NCBI GenBank assembly: GCA_951812925.1
Contig: OX638369.1
Location: 23,031,329-23,095,328, forward strand
Direction of reading: 5' to 3'
DNA length: 64,000 nucleotides
DNA from: Calliopum simillimum
Lineage: Eukaryota > Arthropoda > Insecta > Diptera > Lauxaniidae
The notes under the pieces are model-generated. The model did no database searches. It had not been told where the DNA came from and was given only the letters and a program-made list of their open reading frames with translations. This document shows, piece after piece, positions 35,499 to 47,154 of this stretch (positions within the stretch are counted from its first letter, which is position 1; each line of letters opens with the position of its first letter). The position numbers and the translations under genes are program-made.

Positions 35499-36400
35499 TG
35501 GGCCTTATCGTAAATCTGAAGGGAGTTCCATTCTCTCCCTCCCGGGGAAGGAGCACTGGAAGTAGTGAATATTTCATGAATGGAAACTCCCCTTCCTGCA
35601 GGGATACTTTTTTTATTTTAATAACGTTGACATTTTCAGAAATAACCAGTTTGCAACGCTGTGTTTTTCCAAGAGCGTTGACATTTTACATAAAAACAAC
35701 ATCTGGCAACGCTGAGTCTTTCCCATATCTTTGACATTTTGCGCAAACATCCAATCTGAACGCTGATTTTTTCCAATTTCGTAGGCATTTTGCACAAAAA
35801 AAAACATGTGGCAACGCTTTTTTCCATAAATCGTTGACATTTTTTTCCATTTTCCACTGGATTTTGACAGCTGACTCATAAAAAAAGATAAACAAGAAAC
35901 ATCAATTGCAAAAGAAGAAAAAGAAGCAATTGATGCAGTGAAATTTAAATTAATGCTTTGCTTTTTAAAGTAAAGGTCTTTTTAATCATTTTTGTGGATT
36001 TGAAAAATCAAAAAATTGCACCAAAAAATTTCCGAAAAAAAAAAAAAAAATTGAAGTGAAAAGTAGTTCTGGCAGAACCAGTATAAATTGGAAACGCTTG
36101 GATGGATATTAAAAACTTTAGTGTCATATGAAAGCTATTTCAATAAGCTTTAAAATTGTTGTACTAAAGTTTTTAATTTGTCAAACGTTATTTATAATTA
36201 TTCATTTATACTTTAGTACTCCCTAGCAAAAAGTTGAGGAGCAAATTTAACAAATAAAAGTGAAAAAACTCGCTCCCAACTTATTGCCGATTACATAATT
36301 TTTCCAGTGGATTTTCCCTTTCCACGAATTTTTTTTTGCGATTGCAAACCAGGGAGTTAGCGAATAAATTCTCGAGAATATTTATTTACGATAAGGCCCA
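35499..36400. mobile_element. 902-bp TIR element with TGGGCCTTATCGTAAAT ends
   Basis: Left end TGGGCCTTATCGTAAATCTG and, inverted at the right end, TGGGCCTTATCGTAAATAAA. Array sequence occurs on both sides. No transposase was seen, nor a clear target duplication. It contains a private tandem repeat at 35620-35866. Confidence 0.75.
35620..35866. repeat. Four-copy minisatellite inside the TIR element, about 60 bp
   Basis: Units carry GTTGACATTTT, then an A-rich stretch, then CTGGCAACGCTG and TTTTTCC, with the GACATTTT/GGCATTTT starts near 35629, 35676, 35732, 35784 and 35836. Minus-strand open frames (QNVKDMGKT-like) are artefacts of the period. Confidence 0.8.
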
Positions 36401-37488
36401 ATATGTTTTTCAAGAAATTTATTGGTGGACAGACAAAAAAAAATTTGGACGAACAAAAGCAAAGGCTGGACAAACATAGGATGATAACGTCTTAGACACT
36501 GATTGTATTGAAATTTTGGTTTCTAAATTTATTTATGAATTTTTATAGGTGAAGGAGAAATTTATTGGTGGACAAACAAATAGAAATTTGGACAAAAAAT
36601 TGGAAAATCGGACAAACAAAAAAGAATTTGGTCGAACAAAAACAAATTATAAGCAAACATAGAAAGTCACAGAATATTTGACTTTTACAAGCAAAAAAGA
36701 AATTTGGATAAACAATCTAAAATGATGGACGAACACAGATCATAATTATTTGTTTCTGAATTTGATTTTTGCTAATTTCCCATATTTCACTTTTGGATAC
36801 ACATATTTGAAACTAAAGCTGGACAAACAAAAAGAGAGACATCATTGGACAGCATGAAAAATAATTTTTAGTTTTGGTATTTTGCCTAAAAGAGAGGTGG
36901 ACAGATAAAAGGAATTTGGACAAACAAGAACAAAAAATGGGCAAGCATAGCGAATATGTTGGTGGACAAACAAAACTAAATTTAAACAAACAATATCAAA
37001 TGGTGGACGAACATAGACAATCAGTGCAAAATTGAATATACTGAAATTAGAGTTTTCTAATTTTTCTAAATTTAATTTTTCTGTTATATTTCAAACTAAA
37101 GCTGGACAAATTTTGACCCTTTCCTTCAAAATATTAATTTTTCTTCATATAATCAAAGGTGGACAAATGAAAGACGTTGGGCAAATATGGACATTTAATA
37201 TTTTTCTATGTTACCATTTCTCAAGTAATTTTTTGGTGGACAAGCAAATAGAAATTTGGACATACACAAAAAACAATGGATGGATATAGAAAGTCAAAAG
37301 ATAATCGATGGTGCTGAAACTCGGTTTCTAAATTGACATACGAATGTCGACTGATGGACAAACAAATAGAAATTTGAGCAAACAAAAACAAACGGTGGAC
37401 GAACATCAAAAGTTCGTACATAAATGACATTTCAGAATTTTGCATCAATGGTTGGCAAATGGGGGAAGTTGGACAAACATGGACAGTA

Positions 37489-38493
37489 GGGTGGGCCAAA
37501 TTGTATGGAGGAAATTTTATCGACCTCGCCTACCCCCCTATGTGAAAGTTCATTCAATTCTATGAATATTTGCCCAGGAAACTATATCGCTGCGTTCAAC
37601 TTTAGTTCGGCGCATTTTTGATCGAAAATTGTACCTTTCATCAGTATTTTTTTTTTGTTTTCATACTAAATTTTAAAAATTTTTATAAAGACAAAAGTAA
37701 TGTCATTATATGATTTAGCTGGTATTCTGTCAGTAATCAATTAAATTAGGTTTTGATTGCATAGAAAGTTTACTTGATAGAGTGGAATTGATGCTATATA
37801 TTTAAAAAAATGATATGGGTCAAATAGCCGATTATTATGACCGACTTTCAAAATAAACGATTCATATTTTTGGAAGAATTTTTTCAAACAAAATACCAAC
37901 CTAGGCTGAAAGTTCATTCAAGTCTATGAATATTTGCCCAAGAAACCATACCTCTACGTTCAAGATTAGTTCGGCGCATTTTCGGTTGAAAATTTTACCT
38001 TAATTTTCAATTGAAATGCGCCGACCTAAAGTTGAACGTAGAGGTATAGTTCCTTGGGCAAATATTCATAGAATTGAATGAACTTTCAGCCTAAGTTGGT
38101 GTTTTGTTTGAAAAAATTCATCCAAAAATATGAATCGTTTATTTTGAAAGTCGGTCATAATATTCGGCTATTTGACCCATATCACATTTTCAAATACATA
38201 GCATCAATTCCACACCATCAGGTGAACTTTTTATGTAAACAGAACGCAATTTAGTTGATTACTGACAGAATACCAGCCAAGTCATATAATGACATTACTT
38301 TTGTCTTTATAAAAATTTTTAAAATTTAGTATGAAAACAAAAAAAAATATTGATGAAAGGTACAATTTTCGATCAAAAATGCGCCGAACTAAAGTTGACC
38401 GCAGAGGTATAGTTTCCTGGGCAAATATTCATAGAATTGAATGAACTTTCACATAGGGGGGTAGCCGAGATCAGTTTTCAAATCGGCCCACCC
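37489..38493. mobile_element. 1005-bp near-complete palindrome (foldback element), TA-flanked
   Basis: Ends GGGTGGGCCAAATTG on the left and GGGTGGGCCGATTTG when the right end is inverted, flanked by TA at 37487-37488 and 38494-38495. The arms pair over almost the whole length, centred near 37999. Within each arm a block with AAGTTCATTCAA, CTATGAATATTTGCCCA and TTAGTTCGGCGCATTTT occurs twice, so it occurs four times in all. No transposase. Confidence 0.9.
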
Positions 38494-39053
38494 TAATGGA
38501 CAGTCAAATTTAAATGTTTTACTTTTTTCCAATATTGTAGGCCAGCTTCTTTTTCATCCAAAAACAAAGGTCTTTCTCAAGAAGTTTATTGGTGGACAAA
38601 CAAATAGAAAGTGGGACAAATAAAAAGTAACGTAGGACGAACATCAGAAATCAGTTAATAATTGAGTGCGTTGGAATATATTTTTCTAATCTCACAAATT
38701 TTACTTTTCGGATATACTTAGGTACATACTTCGAACTAAGGCTGGGCAAACTTTACATCAAAAGTTGGCAAATGATGAAAGCTCGACATACATGGACAGA
38801 CAACGGGAAATCGACAGATTTTAAATGTTTTACTTTATTCCAATATTATAGACCAGCTTCTTGTTCATCCAAAAACAAAAGTCTTTCTAAAGAATTTTTT
38901 TGGTGGACAAACAAATAGAAATTTGGACAAATAAAAAGAAAGCAACGGTGGATGAACATCAGAAATCAGTGCATAATTGAATGTGCTGGAATATAATTTT
39001 TCCTAGTTACACAAATATTATTTTTTGGATATACTTAGGTAGATACTTCGAAG

Positions 39054-39495
39054 CAGGCATTGAAATAAGCTGTAGTAATACCCTATTTCTGCAGTAATAA
39101 CTTCAAATTTGCAGTAATAACTTCAGAATATTGAAAAAAATTGTAATAATAATTTTCACCCAAATTCATATTACTTTGTTTTGTGTTAATCGCTGAAACT
39201 AAATACTCATTTTATTTCGCTTATAACCGTTGTTTTAGTTGTCTAACCTCACCAATTTGGGCCAAAATGTAGCAACCACAATAAGTACACGGCAATTCTA
39301 CTTTAAATATATTTTTATTAATGCATTCGAAGAAAATTTCGCTATAAATTTTCAATTTTAAATTGAACCATTGCCATGATATCTGTTATTTAGTATTAAT
39401 ATTTAATGTTAATCACTAAAAAAATTTTGCTAAAATTTACAAATAAAAACAAAAAAAAATTCTGCAGTAATAACTTTTTCTTATTTCAACCCCTG
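39054..39495. mobile_element. 442-bp hAT-type MITE
   Basis: Terminal repeats CAGGCATTGAAATAAG and, inverted, CAGGGGTTGAAATAAG. 8-bp target duplication CTTCGAAG (39046-39053) / CTTCGATG (39496-39503) with one mismatch. The uninterrupted array unit at 38736 shows the empty-site sequence ACATACTTCGAAC. An internal CTGCAGTAATAACTT motif recurs near both ends. CAGGG ends plus 8-bp duplications are hallmarks of hAT elements. Confidence 0.85.
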
Positions 39496-39889
39496 CTTCG
39501 ATGTAAGGCTGGGCAAACTTTACATGAAAGAAGTTGGACAAACATGGGCATTGGATAAGAAACCGTCCAAATTAAAATTTGTTACTTGTTTTTGATATTG
39601 CAGACCATCTTCTTGTTTATCCAGAAACTCGTTTTTTAAATATCTATTCAAACCATGGTGAACAAACACATAAAAGGAGTGGGCGAACTTGGATATATTT
39701 GGTATGGTCAAAGAAACTCATACTTGTTTGTACAAAATATGATAGATCTATAAACTATTTTTGTGAAATTCAGAAAACTTTTCTCACAGTGCCAACACTG
39801 CCAGCATTCATCATAAAAATTGTGAGTGCTCATCAAAGCAAAAATGAAGACAAAATACAATAAAATACAAAAAATTAAAACTTACAAAA

Positions 39890-40620
39890 TACAAAACGGA
39901 TGTTTGGAATTTAGCAATAACAACAACAATAAAAACAAAAGCAACAAAAAAACCAACACGTACTTAAATGTACCAAAATAAAAATAAGACACTATAAAAA
40001 ATCAAAATCTGCACCACTCAATGCAACAAAAAAGCAATAACAATAACAACAACAACAATAGCAACAAAAACAAACAAAACCCCAGTACAAAATTAAAAAT
40101 GCAGACCACAGCAACAAAAACACAGCAGCCAAAAGCCACAGCAACTCATTAAAAGCCTCTATTTATCGCATTGAAATGCGCATGCTTTGAAAATATCTTA
40201 AAATGCTTCTGTTTGCCACGCGGACAGACAGACGGGCGGAGAGAATCGGCCAGTCAGCCAGCCATCCAGACATATTCCTTACATAAGACACAGAAATGCT
40301 GGGTACCAAACAACCAAGCAACTCTAATGGAAGGTGAAATTTTTGCACGACCAAAAATAATAAAAAGTGTTCAAGCACTACAACAACAACAACAAGAACA
40401 GGAACATCAGCAGCAGAACAAAAATCCATTAATGCGTTTTTCGGGAGGTTTTTTTTGGTGTACAAATATCTTACATATACAAACGCATATGAGAACTGTC
40501 CAACAGCAGCAGCAGCACTTCAAAAGTTTTTAAAAATATATAAACTAAGAGGAAGAAGAAGAAATCAGTAGCAACAACAACAAGAACAACAACAAGTTTT
40601 AAACTACAAGAACCTTTGCA
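39890..40620. repeat. CAA/CAG-rich simple-sequence region
   Basis: Runs of AACAACAATAAAAAC, ACAACAACAACAATAGC, CAACAACAACAACAAG and CAGCAGCAGCAGCAC. Q-rich frames over 40171-40533 arise from these runs; no protein family recognised. Confidence 0.7.
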
Positions 40621-41309
40621 TGTTTCATACAAATTCATCATATTTTTGTGAAACCTGCATTTTTAGTGTCCTTTTTGGTATTGTGTTCGTTTTTGCACGT
40701 GACTGACGTTGGCCTCCAAGAGTGGACAAGAATGAAATAGCCTATTGCAGTAGATTTTCCATAGAATGTTCAAGTGCCTTTGGAAAGTATTTTTTCACTT
40801 CTCGAACATAGTTTGAAGATATCTACACATTAATACGCAAACCACAAATTTGTCCTACCTTTTTTACTGTGTTAGAAATGGAGCACTTCTTTGAATTATA
40901 CACCATTAGAAAGGTATTTGTGTATAAATATGCACAAAGTTAAAATTATTTTAATATATTGCCACTAAGCCAGGAAAAATTAAATGCAAATTTTTCAACA
41001 TTAACAACGACAAAATACGCAGTCACACAAAGCTGAAAAGAGTATACAGCACAAAGAGAAAGACAAAAGCTGACTGACACTGACTTCATGTTTTTCGTTT
41101 TCTTTTCGCTTCATATTTGTCATTGTATCAGGGATGATAAATGAACGTTTCGATAGCAAAAAAGTACTAAAACTGTCCAAAAAGTACCAAAATTATTTAA
41201 TACATTTGTGATCGAATTTTGACCATTTGGTGATTCTAGTACATATTAAAAAAAAAGACCAAGCAAATTTATAATTTTCTGAAAATATACACGCTATATT
41301 TTTCTGCAT
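40621..41309. other. Intron, no supported feature
   Basis: Unique-looking sequence. A CAGGGATG at 41129 could be a hAT-like end, but no partner end was found. Confidence 0.4.
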
Positions 41310-44000
41310 GCAATGTTTGTCCAGCCTTTTTTCAAATAAGTACGAGAATATTGAAAAATTTGGAAACACTTTTGTCCATCTATTATTTTTGTTTGTCCAC
41401 GCTTTGCTAAAAAATTATTATAAGATCAAGATATTTTACGTTCAAAAACCATTTTTTTTTTGATTGAAAAGAGTAGTGCTATAGATTATCCATCGAAATT
41501 CTACGCCTGTCCACAATTTAATTTAGTTTGTCTACGTGTTTCAGTAGTGCTATTGATTGTCCAACTATTATTTTTGCTATTTTTTTTTTCTTAAACGCAG
41601 TGCTATTTATTGACCAACAGATATCTATGTTCGTCCGCCGTTAATTTTGTTCGTCCAACTTTGGCATACAAGTTATTGAAAGAACAAATTCATAAAACAA
41701 AAATTATGTTACTTTCCAAACTTTGTTTCCGTTTGTTCATCATATGTCCATGTTTGTCTATCGTTTATTTATGTTAATCTACGTTTTGTTTGAAAAGTTT
41801 TCACATATACAAAATTTTCTATAATTATTCACTGATTTCTTTTTTTTTTCTCAAAAATTGTAGTGCACTTAATTTTCCATCGTTAGCACAACTTCCTTTC
41901 TTTTTTTTTTTGCAACATTGGTACAAAAAGCATTGAAAAAACTAGTCCACATTTCATTAAAAAGTTGTTATAAATTCAAGATTTTCTACGTTTAAGAAAC
42001 CATTTATTCTTAAAATCGTATTGCTCTTGATTGTCCATCAAATGCTCATGTGTGTTCAACTTTCATTTTGGTATGTTTAACTACGGGTCAAAAATTATTC
42101 AAAAACTTAATATCTGAGAAATCTCTACCTTGCCCTCAAAATATAAGAAAAATTTAGTTTTTGAATGTTGATTGTCCATCAAATGTTTATGTTTGTCCAA
42201 CTAAGGTAAGTGTACCGAATTACGGGCTAGTACCTAATTCCGTACATTTTTGAGTTTTGTTGAAAAATAAGAAAACTAAGCACGGTTTCGAATATTTTTA
42301 AATCAAAATATAGTCCAGACTTATAATTGATGTCAAAAAGTATAAATATAATTTGTTACATTCATTAATTACTTTATAGTAATGCTTCAAACTATCAGTT
42401 GACGTCAAACCGTAATTTTGTACGCGCGTGTTGTGTGAAAGTATAAGCTAACATCAGAATTTTTGTAAGCGTTTCTAGGATTTCATGTAAGTATTTTTAA
42501 TAAAAATTTGTTAAGTTGTCAATTTGTGTTGCCTTAAAAAACGGATTCTAAAAAGTTTAAGACAAAACGAATAATATTTTACCAAAAAACGGCGATTTTC
42601 TTCAGTACGTAATTAGGTGCATAAATTTGTGTGAGTGAACGTAACTCCGTGCCTATCACGCAGTTTGGAAATTTCAGAGACATTTTGTTTTCGAAATTTA
42701 GTTATTAATCGGTGTTAAATTAACTAATTATTCATTTGACATGAATTAAGTAAACTTTTGCGAATGTGGTGACGTAATTACGGACTAACGTTTTCCTTCT
42801 GAAAACCCTAAATAATTGCGAATAATGCTAACAATTATACCAAAATTCTTATGTTTTATTTATGTATAAGGGTTTCATATAATCGAAGTTTATGAAGTAA
42901 ATTACAGTGTTTAAATATAAATTTGTGAAATTATTGATTGATATTGACCTAAAGAAACGATTTCTAATAAGTTTAAGACAAAACGAATAATATCTTACTA
43001 AAAAGCGGCGATTTTCTTCAGTACGTAATTAGGTGCATAAATTTGTGTAAGTGAACGTAACTCCGTTCGGGCCGTTATGAGCGATTTAAACATTTTAACC
43101 CATTCTGTCGCCACGACCCTCTAACGATTTTTTTGAATTTTACTTCAGATTATTTGGAAAGGTGCCCGTGTCATATCTACTACTTTTAAAATATGAGCTC
43201 TCCCGCATATTATCGGAAATTTCGATTTGCCAAAATTTTCAGATAAAACGACCTCGTGACACCCTCTCTGGTCGAAATTTTTTCGTTCACCTATTGAAAA
43301 TTTCATTTTATCCGTCTAGGAATATATTCCACCACATTTGGTTATTGAACACAAAAAAAAAAAATTTTCTTAAAACCTGGATCATATAAGGGAAGATTAT
43401 TTTCGGATATGCCCATATATGTTTCTTAAGGAAAAAACAGTATAATTGAACATAATTAAAGTTAAATAAATGTCAACATGTATTAAATGAAGAAATTTGA
43501 CGTTTCTGATTGTTATATAATGAAAATGTATCATATTTTAAGCTAGCACGGAATTTGGTGCACGAAAGTACGGAGTTAGGTTCAACGCAAAATTTTAGTC
43601 CGGAATTAGGTTCAAATGCAATGTTTCTTAAAATATAAAAATTTATTACAATAACAGCATTATGATGCTCAAATTGATTTACAATCGACTACGGATAAAT
43701 CAATTGTGATGAGAAATCACATTTCCGGTCTTAGAATTGAGTTGTATGGCTAGGAGCCATTCTAAAAGTGATGAGTACCTTAATATACCGTAATTCGGTA
43801 CACTTACCTTATATACATATCAATTTCGTTTGTCCACTCTTTGATGAAGCAATAAATGATTAACCTTTCTATATTACGATCAATAGTTCATCGAAAGTTT
43901 TGTTTGTCCAACGTTGGACAAAAGGTTTGAAAGAACTTGTTTTTCAGGAACTTCCTAAGCTTTATATAGGAAAACATTACTTTACGTTTAAATGTCCATC
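41310..44000 (-). repeat. GGACAAAC-type array, minus orientation, interrupted
   Basis: Reverse-complement units (TTTGTCCAGCC, TTGTTTGTCCACGCTTT, TTCGTCCGCCGTTAATTTTG, TTGATTGTCCATCAAATG) at 41320-42200 and 43820-44000. This is the 35360-39720 family in the opposite orientation, giving a large inverted arrangement around 40 kb. The element at 42204-43809 is inserted within it. Confidence 0.75.
42204..43809. mobile_element. 1.6-kb TIR element with AGGTAAGTGTACCGAATTACGG ends
   Basis: The left end reads AAGGTAAGTGTACCGAATTA then CGG; inverted, the right end reads the same, flanked by TA at 42202-42203 and 43810-43811. It sits inside the TTTGTCCA array. A 90-base direct repeat occurs internally: AAACGAATAATATTTTACCA at 42566 and AAACGAATAATATCTTACTA at 42984, each followed by CGGCGATTTTCTTCAGTACG. 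No transposase was recognised (an open frame at 43162-43389 is short and unassigned). Both ends contain AGGTAAGT, a perfect 5' splice-site consensus. Confidence 0.85.
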
Positions 44001-45486
44001 GGTTGTCTTCATTTTTAACCTAGACAATGGAATACAAAATAATTTGAAAACAAAAGTTTTTTGTACCTAATTTTGGGTGCTGAACAAAAACGGATGCATT
44101 AATTTTGTTATAGAATTAAGCCTTTTCTGACTAATTGAGTCTTAAGTATTAAACTCATGAAGAAATTTCTATTTCAAAATAATATTTTTTACAAAGCAAA
44201 AAAAAAAACAGCTTTATAAAAATTTCCCACAAGCACTTAACAATTTAATAAGAGAATGTTACACTTAAAACAAAATAAAAAAATGCAAAAGCTCACAATT
44301 TGACATGCATTTTCAGCTTTACATCAGAGTGATGGCAGCGCAAGTGACAATATTTCATAAAACTGAATGAAAAAATATTTTCATTACATTGCTGCCTGAC
44401 TGATGATACCCATGTGTGTTGACTGAACACGCAAATTGGTTGCTTACTTGCAACCGAAACAGACAATAAAACACCCGACGGTGCGGCACTAAACGGCTTT
44501 CAGCAGCCACACGCTCGCTCGCCGCCTCGCTTGTATATGTCACGCTCAGTTGACTATGAAAATGCTGCCAATTTTCACATTTTCCATAAAACACACACTT
44601 CATATGTTGAGTTACTGACATACTCGTACTAAGTCCAAATAGAAACACGCATTTTTGTGGGTAAAACATTTCCACTTTTTGTGGGTTGCGCTCTACTGCC
44701 TGCTTTTTTATTACAGTAACAGCAGCAATACATAGCAGTTTTTTTTTTCAACGCTTGTTAATTATAAATAGTTGGTTTTTTTGTAGTTGTTGTTATTGTT
44801 GTTAAACGCTAATATTTTCATTGTTATTGTTGTTAAATTAATGGTTTTTAAGTGTTGAGGTTAATTGCTATGAACGCTTTTAAACTGTAGCTGTTGCTGT
44901 TAAGCGCGTGGCATTTTAGGTAAAAAGTGTGTTAATACATTTTTTTTTCTAGTTTTGATAAAAACTAGGTTTATTGCAGAAAGTTAATTTTAGAAATCGT
45001 TCCAAGAATTAAATTTTTCTAAGTGGTTTATTTTGTAACAAAATGTGAAGATTTTTAGTTTTTTAATAATGACAAAGTAATTAAATTACTGGATAATTTG
45101 TTAAAAGATTGAGGGATTGAATAGTTGAATGGCAGATAGATTGAATGGATTATTGATTGAATGATTAACTAATTGAATTATCTTAGGACTACTTAAATTG
45201 TTGGACAGAATAGTGGAATGATTGGCGAAGGAATAAAAGAATGATTAAATAATTAAATGATTAAACAATCAAAAGATGAAACTACTTAATGATTGACTAT
45301 TTGCATGATTGAAAAATTTAATAATTGAATAAATTTGGGATTTAGAAACAAATGTGTAAATCTGCACTTTTTTCGTGAACGTGTCTGATAGTGCCATCGT
45401 GTTGCAAAATTTTATGCTCCTTTCAATGGTGTTAGCCCCGTTCGTCTACTTTTTTTATCAACTATGCACATTTATTAATACTTTTA
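44001..45486. other. Intron with a GC-richer patch at 44320-44700
   Basis: 44460-44560 (CCCGACGGTGCGGCAC, CACGCTCGCTCGCCGCCTCGC) stands out from the AT-rich surroundings and may be regulatory; inference only. 45080-45330 contains loosely repeated GATTGAATGATT words. No gene supported. Confidence 0.35.
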
Positions 45487-46986
45487 TTCATTTATTCATT
45501 TATTCATTTATTCATTTATTCATTTATTCATTTATTCATTTATTCATTTATTCATTTATCCATTTATTCATTTATTCATTTATTCATTTATTCATTTATT
45601 CATTTATTCATTTATTCATTTATTCATTTATTCATTTATTCATTTATTCATTTATTCATTTATTCATTTATTCATTTATTCATTTATTCATTTATTCATT
45701 TATTCATTTATTCATTTATTCATTTATTCATTTATTCATTTATTCATTTATTCATTTATTCATTTATTCATTTATTCATTTATTCATTTATTCATTTATT
45801 CATTTATTCATTTATTCATTTATTCATTTATTCATTTATTCATTTATTCATTTATTCATTTATTCATTTATTCATTTATTCATTTATTCATTTATTCATT
45901 TATTCATTTATTCATTTATTCATTTATTCATTTATTCATTTATTCATTTATTCATTTATTCATTTATTCATTTATTAATTTATTAATTTATTCATTTATT
46001 CATTTATTCTTTTGTTCATTTATTCATTTATTCATTTATTCATTTATTCATTTATTCATTTATTCATTTATTCATTTATTCATTTATTCATTTATTCATT
46101 TATTCATTTATTCATTTATTCATTTATTCATTTATTCATTTATTCATTTATTCATTTATTCATTTATTCATTTATTCATTTATTCATTTATTCATTTATT
46201 CATTTATTCATTTATTCATTTATTCATTTATTCATTTATTCATTTATTAATTTATTAATTTATTAATTTATTAATATATTCATTTATTCATTTATTCATT
46301 TATTCATTTATTCATTTATTCATTTATTCATTTATTCATTTATTCATTTATTCATTTATTCATTTATTCATTTATTCATTTATTCATTTATTCATTTATT
46401 CATTTATTCATTTATTCATTTATTCATTTATTCATTTATTCATTTATTCATTTATTCATTTATTCATTTATTCATTTATTCATTTATTCATTTATTCATT
46501 TATTCATTTATTCATTTATTCATTTATTCATTTATTCATTTATTCATTTATTCATTTATTCATTTATTCATTTATTCATTTATTCATTTATTCATTTATT
46601 CATTTATTCATTTATTCATTTATTCATTTATTCATTTATTCATTTATTCATTTATTCATTTATTCATTTATTCATTTATTCATTTATTCATTTATTCATT
46701 TATTCATTTATTCATTTATTCATTTATTCATTTATTCATTTATTCATTTATTCATTTATTCATTTATTCATTTATTCATTTATTCATTTATTCATTTATT
46801 CATTTATTCATTTATTCATTTATTCATTTATTCATTTATTCATTTATTCATTTATTCATTTATTCATTTATTCATTTATTCATTTATTCATTTATTCATT
46901 TATTCATTTATTCATTTATTCATTTATTCATTTATTCATTTATTAATTTATTAATTTATTAATTTATTAATTTATTCATTTATTCA
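45487..46986. repeat. ATTCATTT octamer satellite, array 1
   Basis: About 1.5 kb of perfect or near-perfect 8-bp repeats (ATTCATTT), with variant ATTAATTT patches near 45973-45992, 46246-46274 and 46941-46975 and a TTCTTTTGTTC interruption near 46007. The 203-codon SFIHLFIY frame is an artefact of the stop-free octamer. Confidence 0.97.
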
Positions 46987-47154
46987 TTTATTTCATTTAT
47001 TTCATTTCATTTATTTTTCATTTATTTATATATAATATGCATTAGTACAATAAGAATATATTTCTTTTGCTGTACAACATAAATTGCGGTGGTCAATTAG
47101 TTACAAACGTTTAATTTAAAAAAGTAAAAATAAGCACATACATTTATAATATTA

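Larger units (their letters stand above)
35360..39720 (+). repeat. Degenerate GGTGGACAAACAAATAGAAA array, plus orientation
   Basis: Scattered units of TTGGTGGACAAACAAATAGA followed by AATTTGGACAAACAAAAA and GGTGGACGAACATAGA, at 36411-37000, 37080-37490, 38500-39050 and 39500-39720. The clearest long period is about 312 bases (38591 and 38903). Four other elements are inserted in or between units. No coding potential recognised. Confidence 0.8.

Noticed and set aside
40171..40533. Q-rich 120-codon plus-strand ORF
   Set aside because: Gln content comes from CAA/CAG runs, the opposite strand is open too, and no conserved domain is visible.
41129..41140. CAGGGATGATAA as a hAT element end
   Set aside because: No matching inverted end or 8-bp duplication found downstream.
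45375..46266. Long open frames encoding repeated SFIHLFIY peptide
   Set aside because: An 8-bp repeat without stop triplets in any frame gives endless ORFs; there is no other coding sign.
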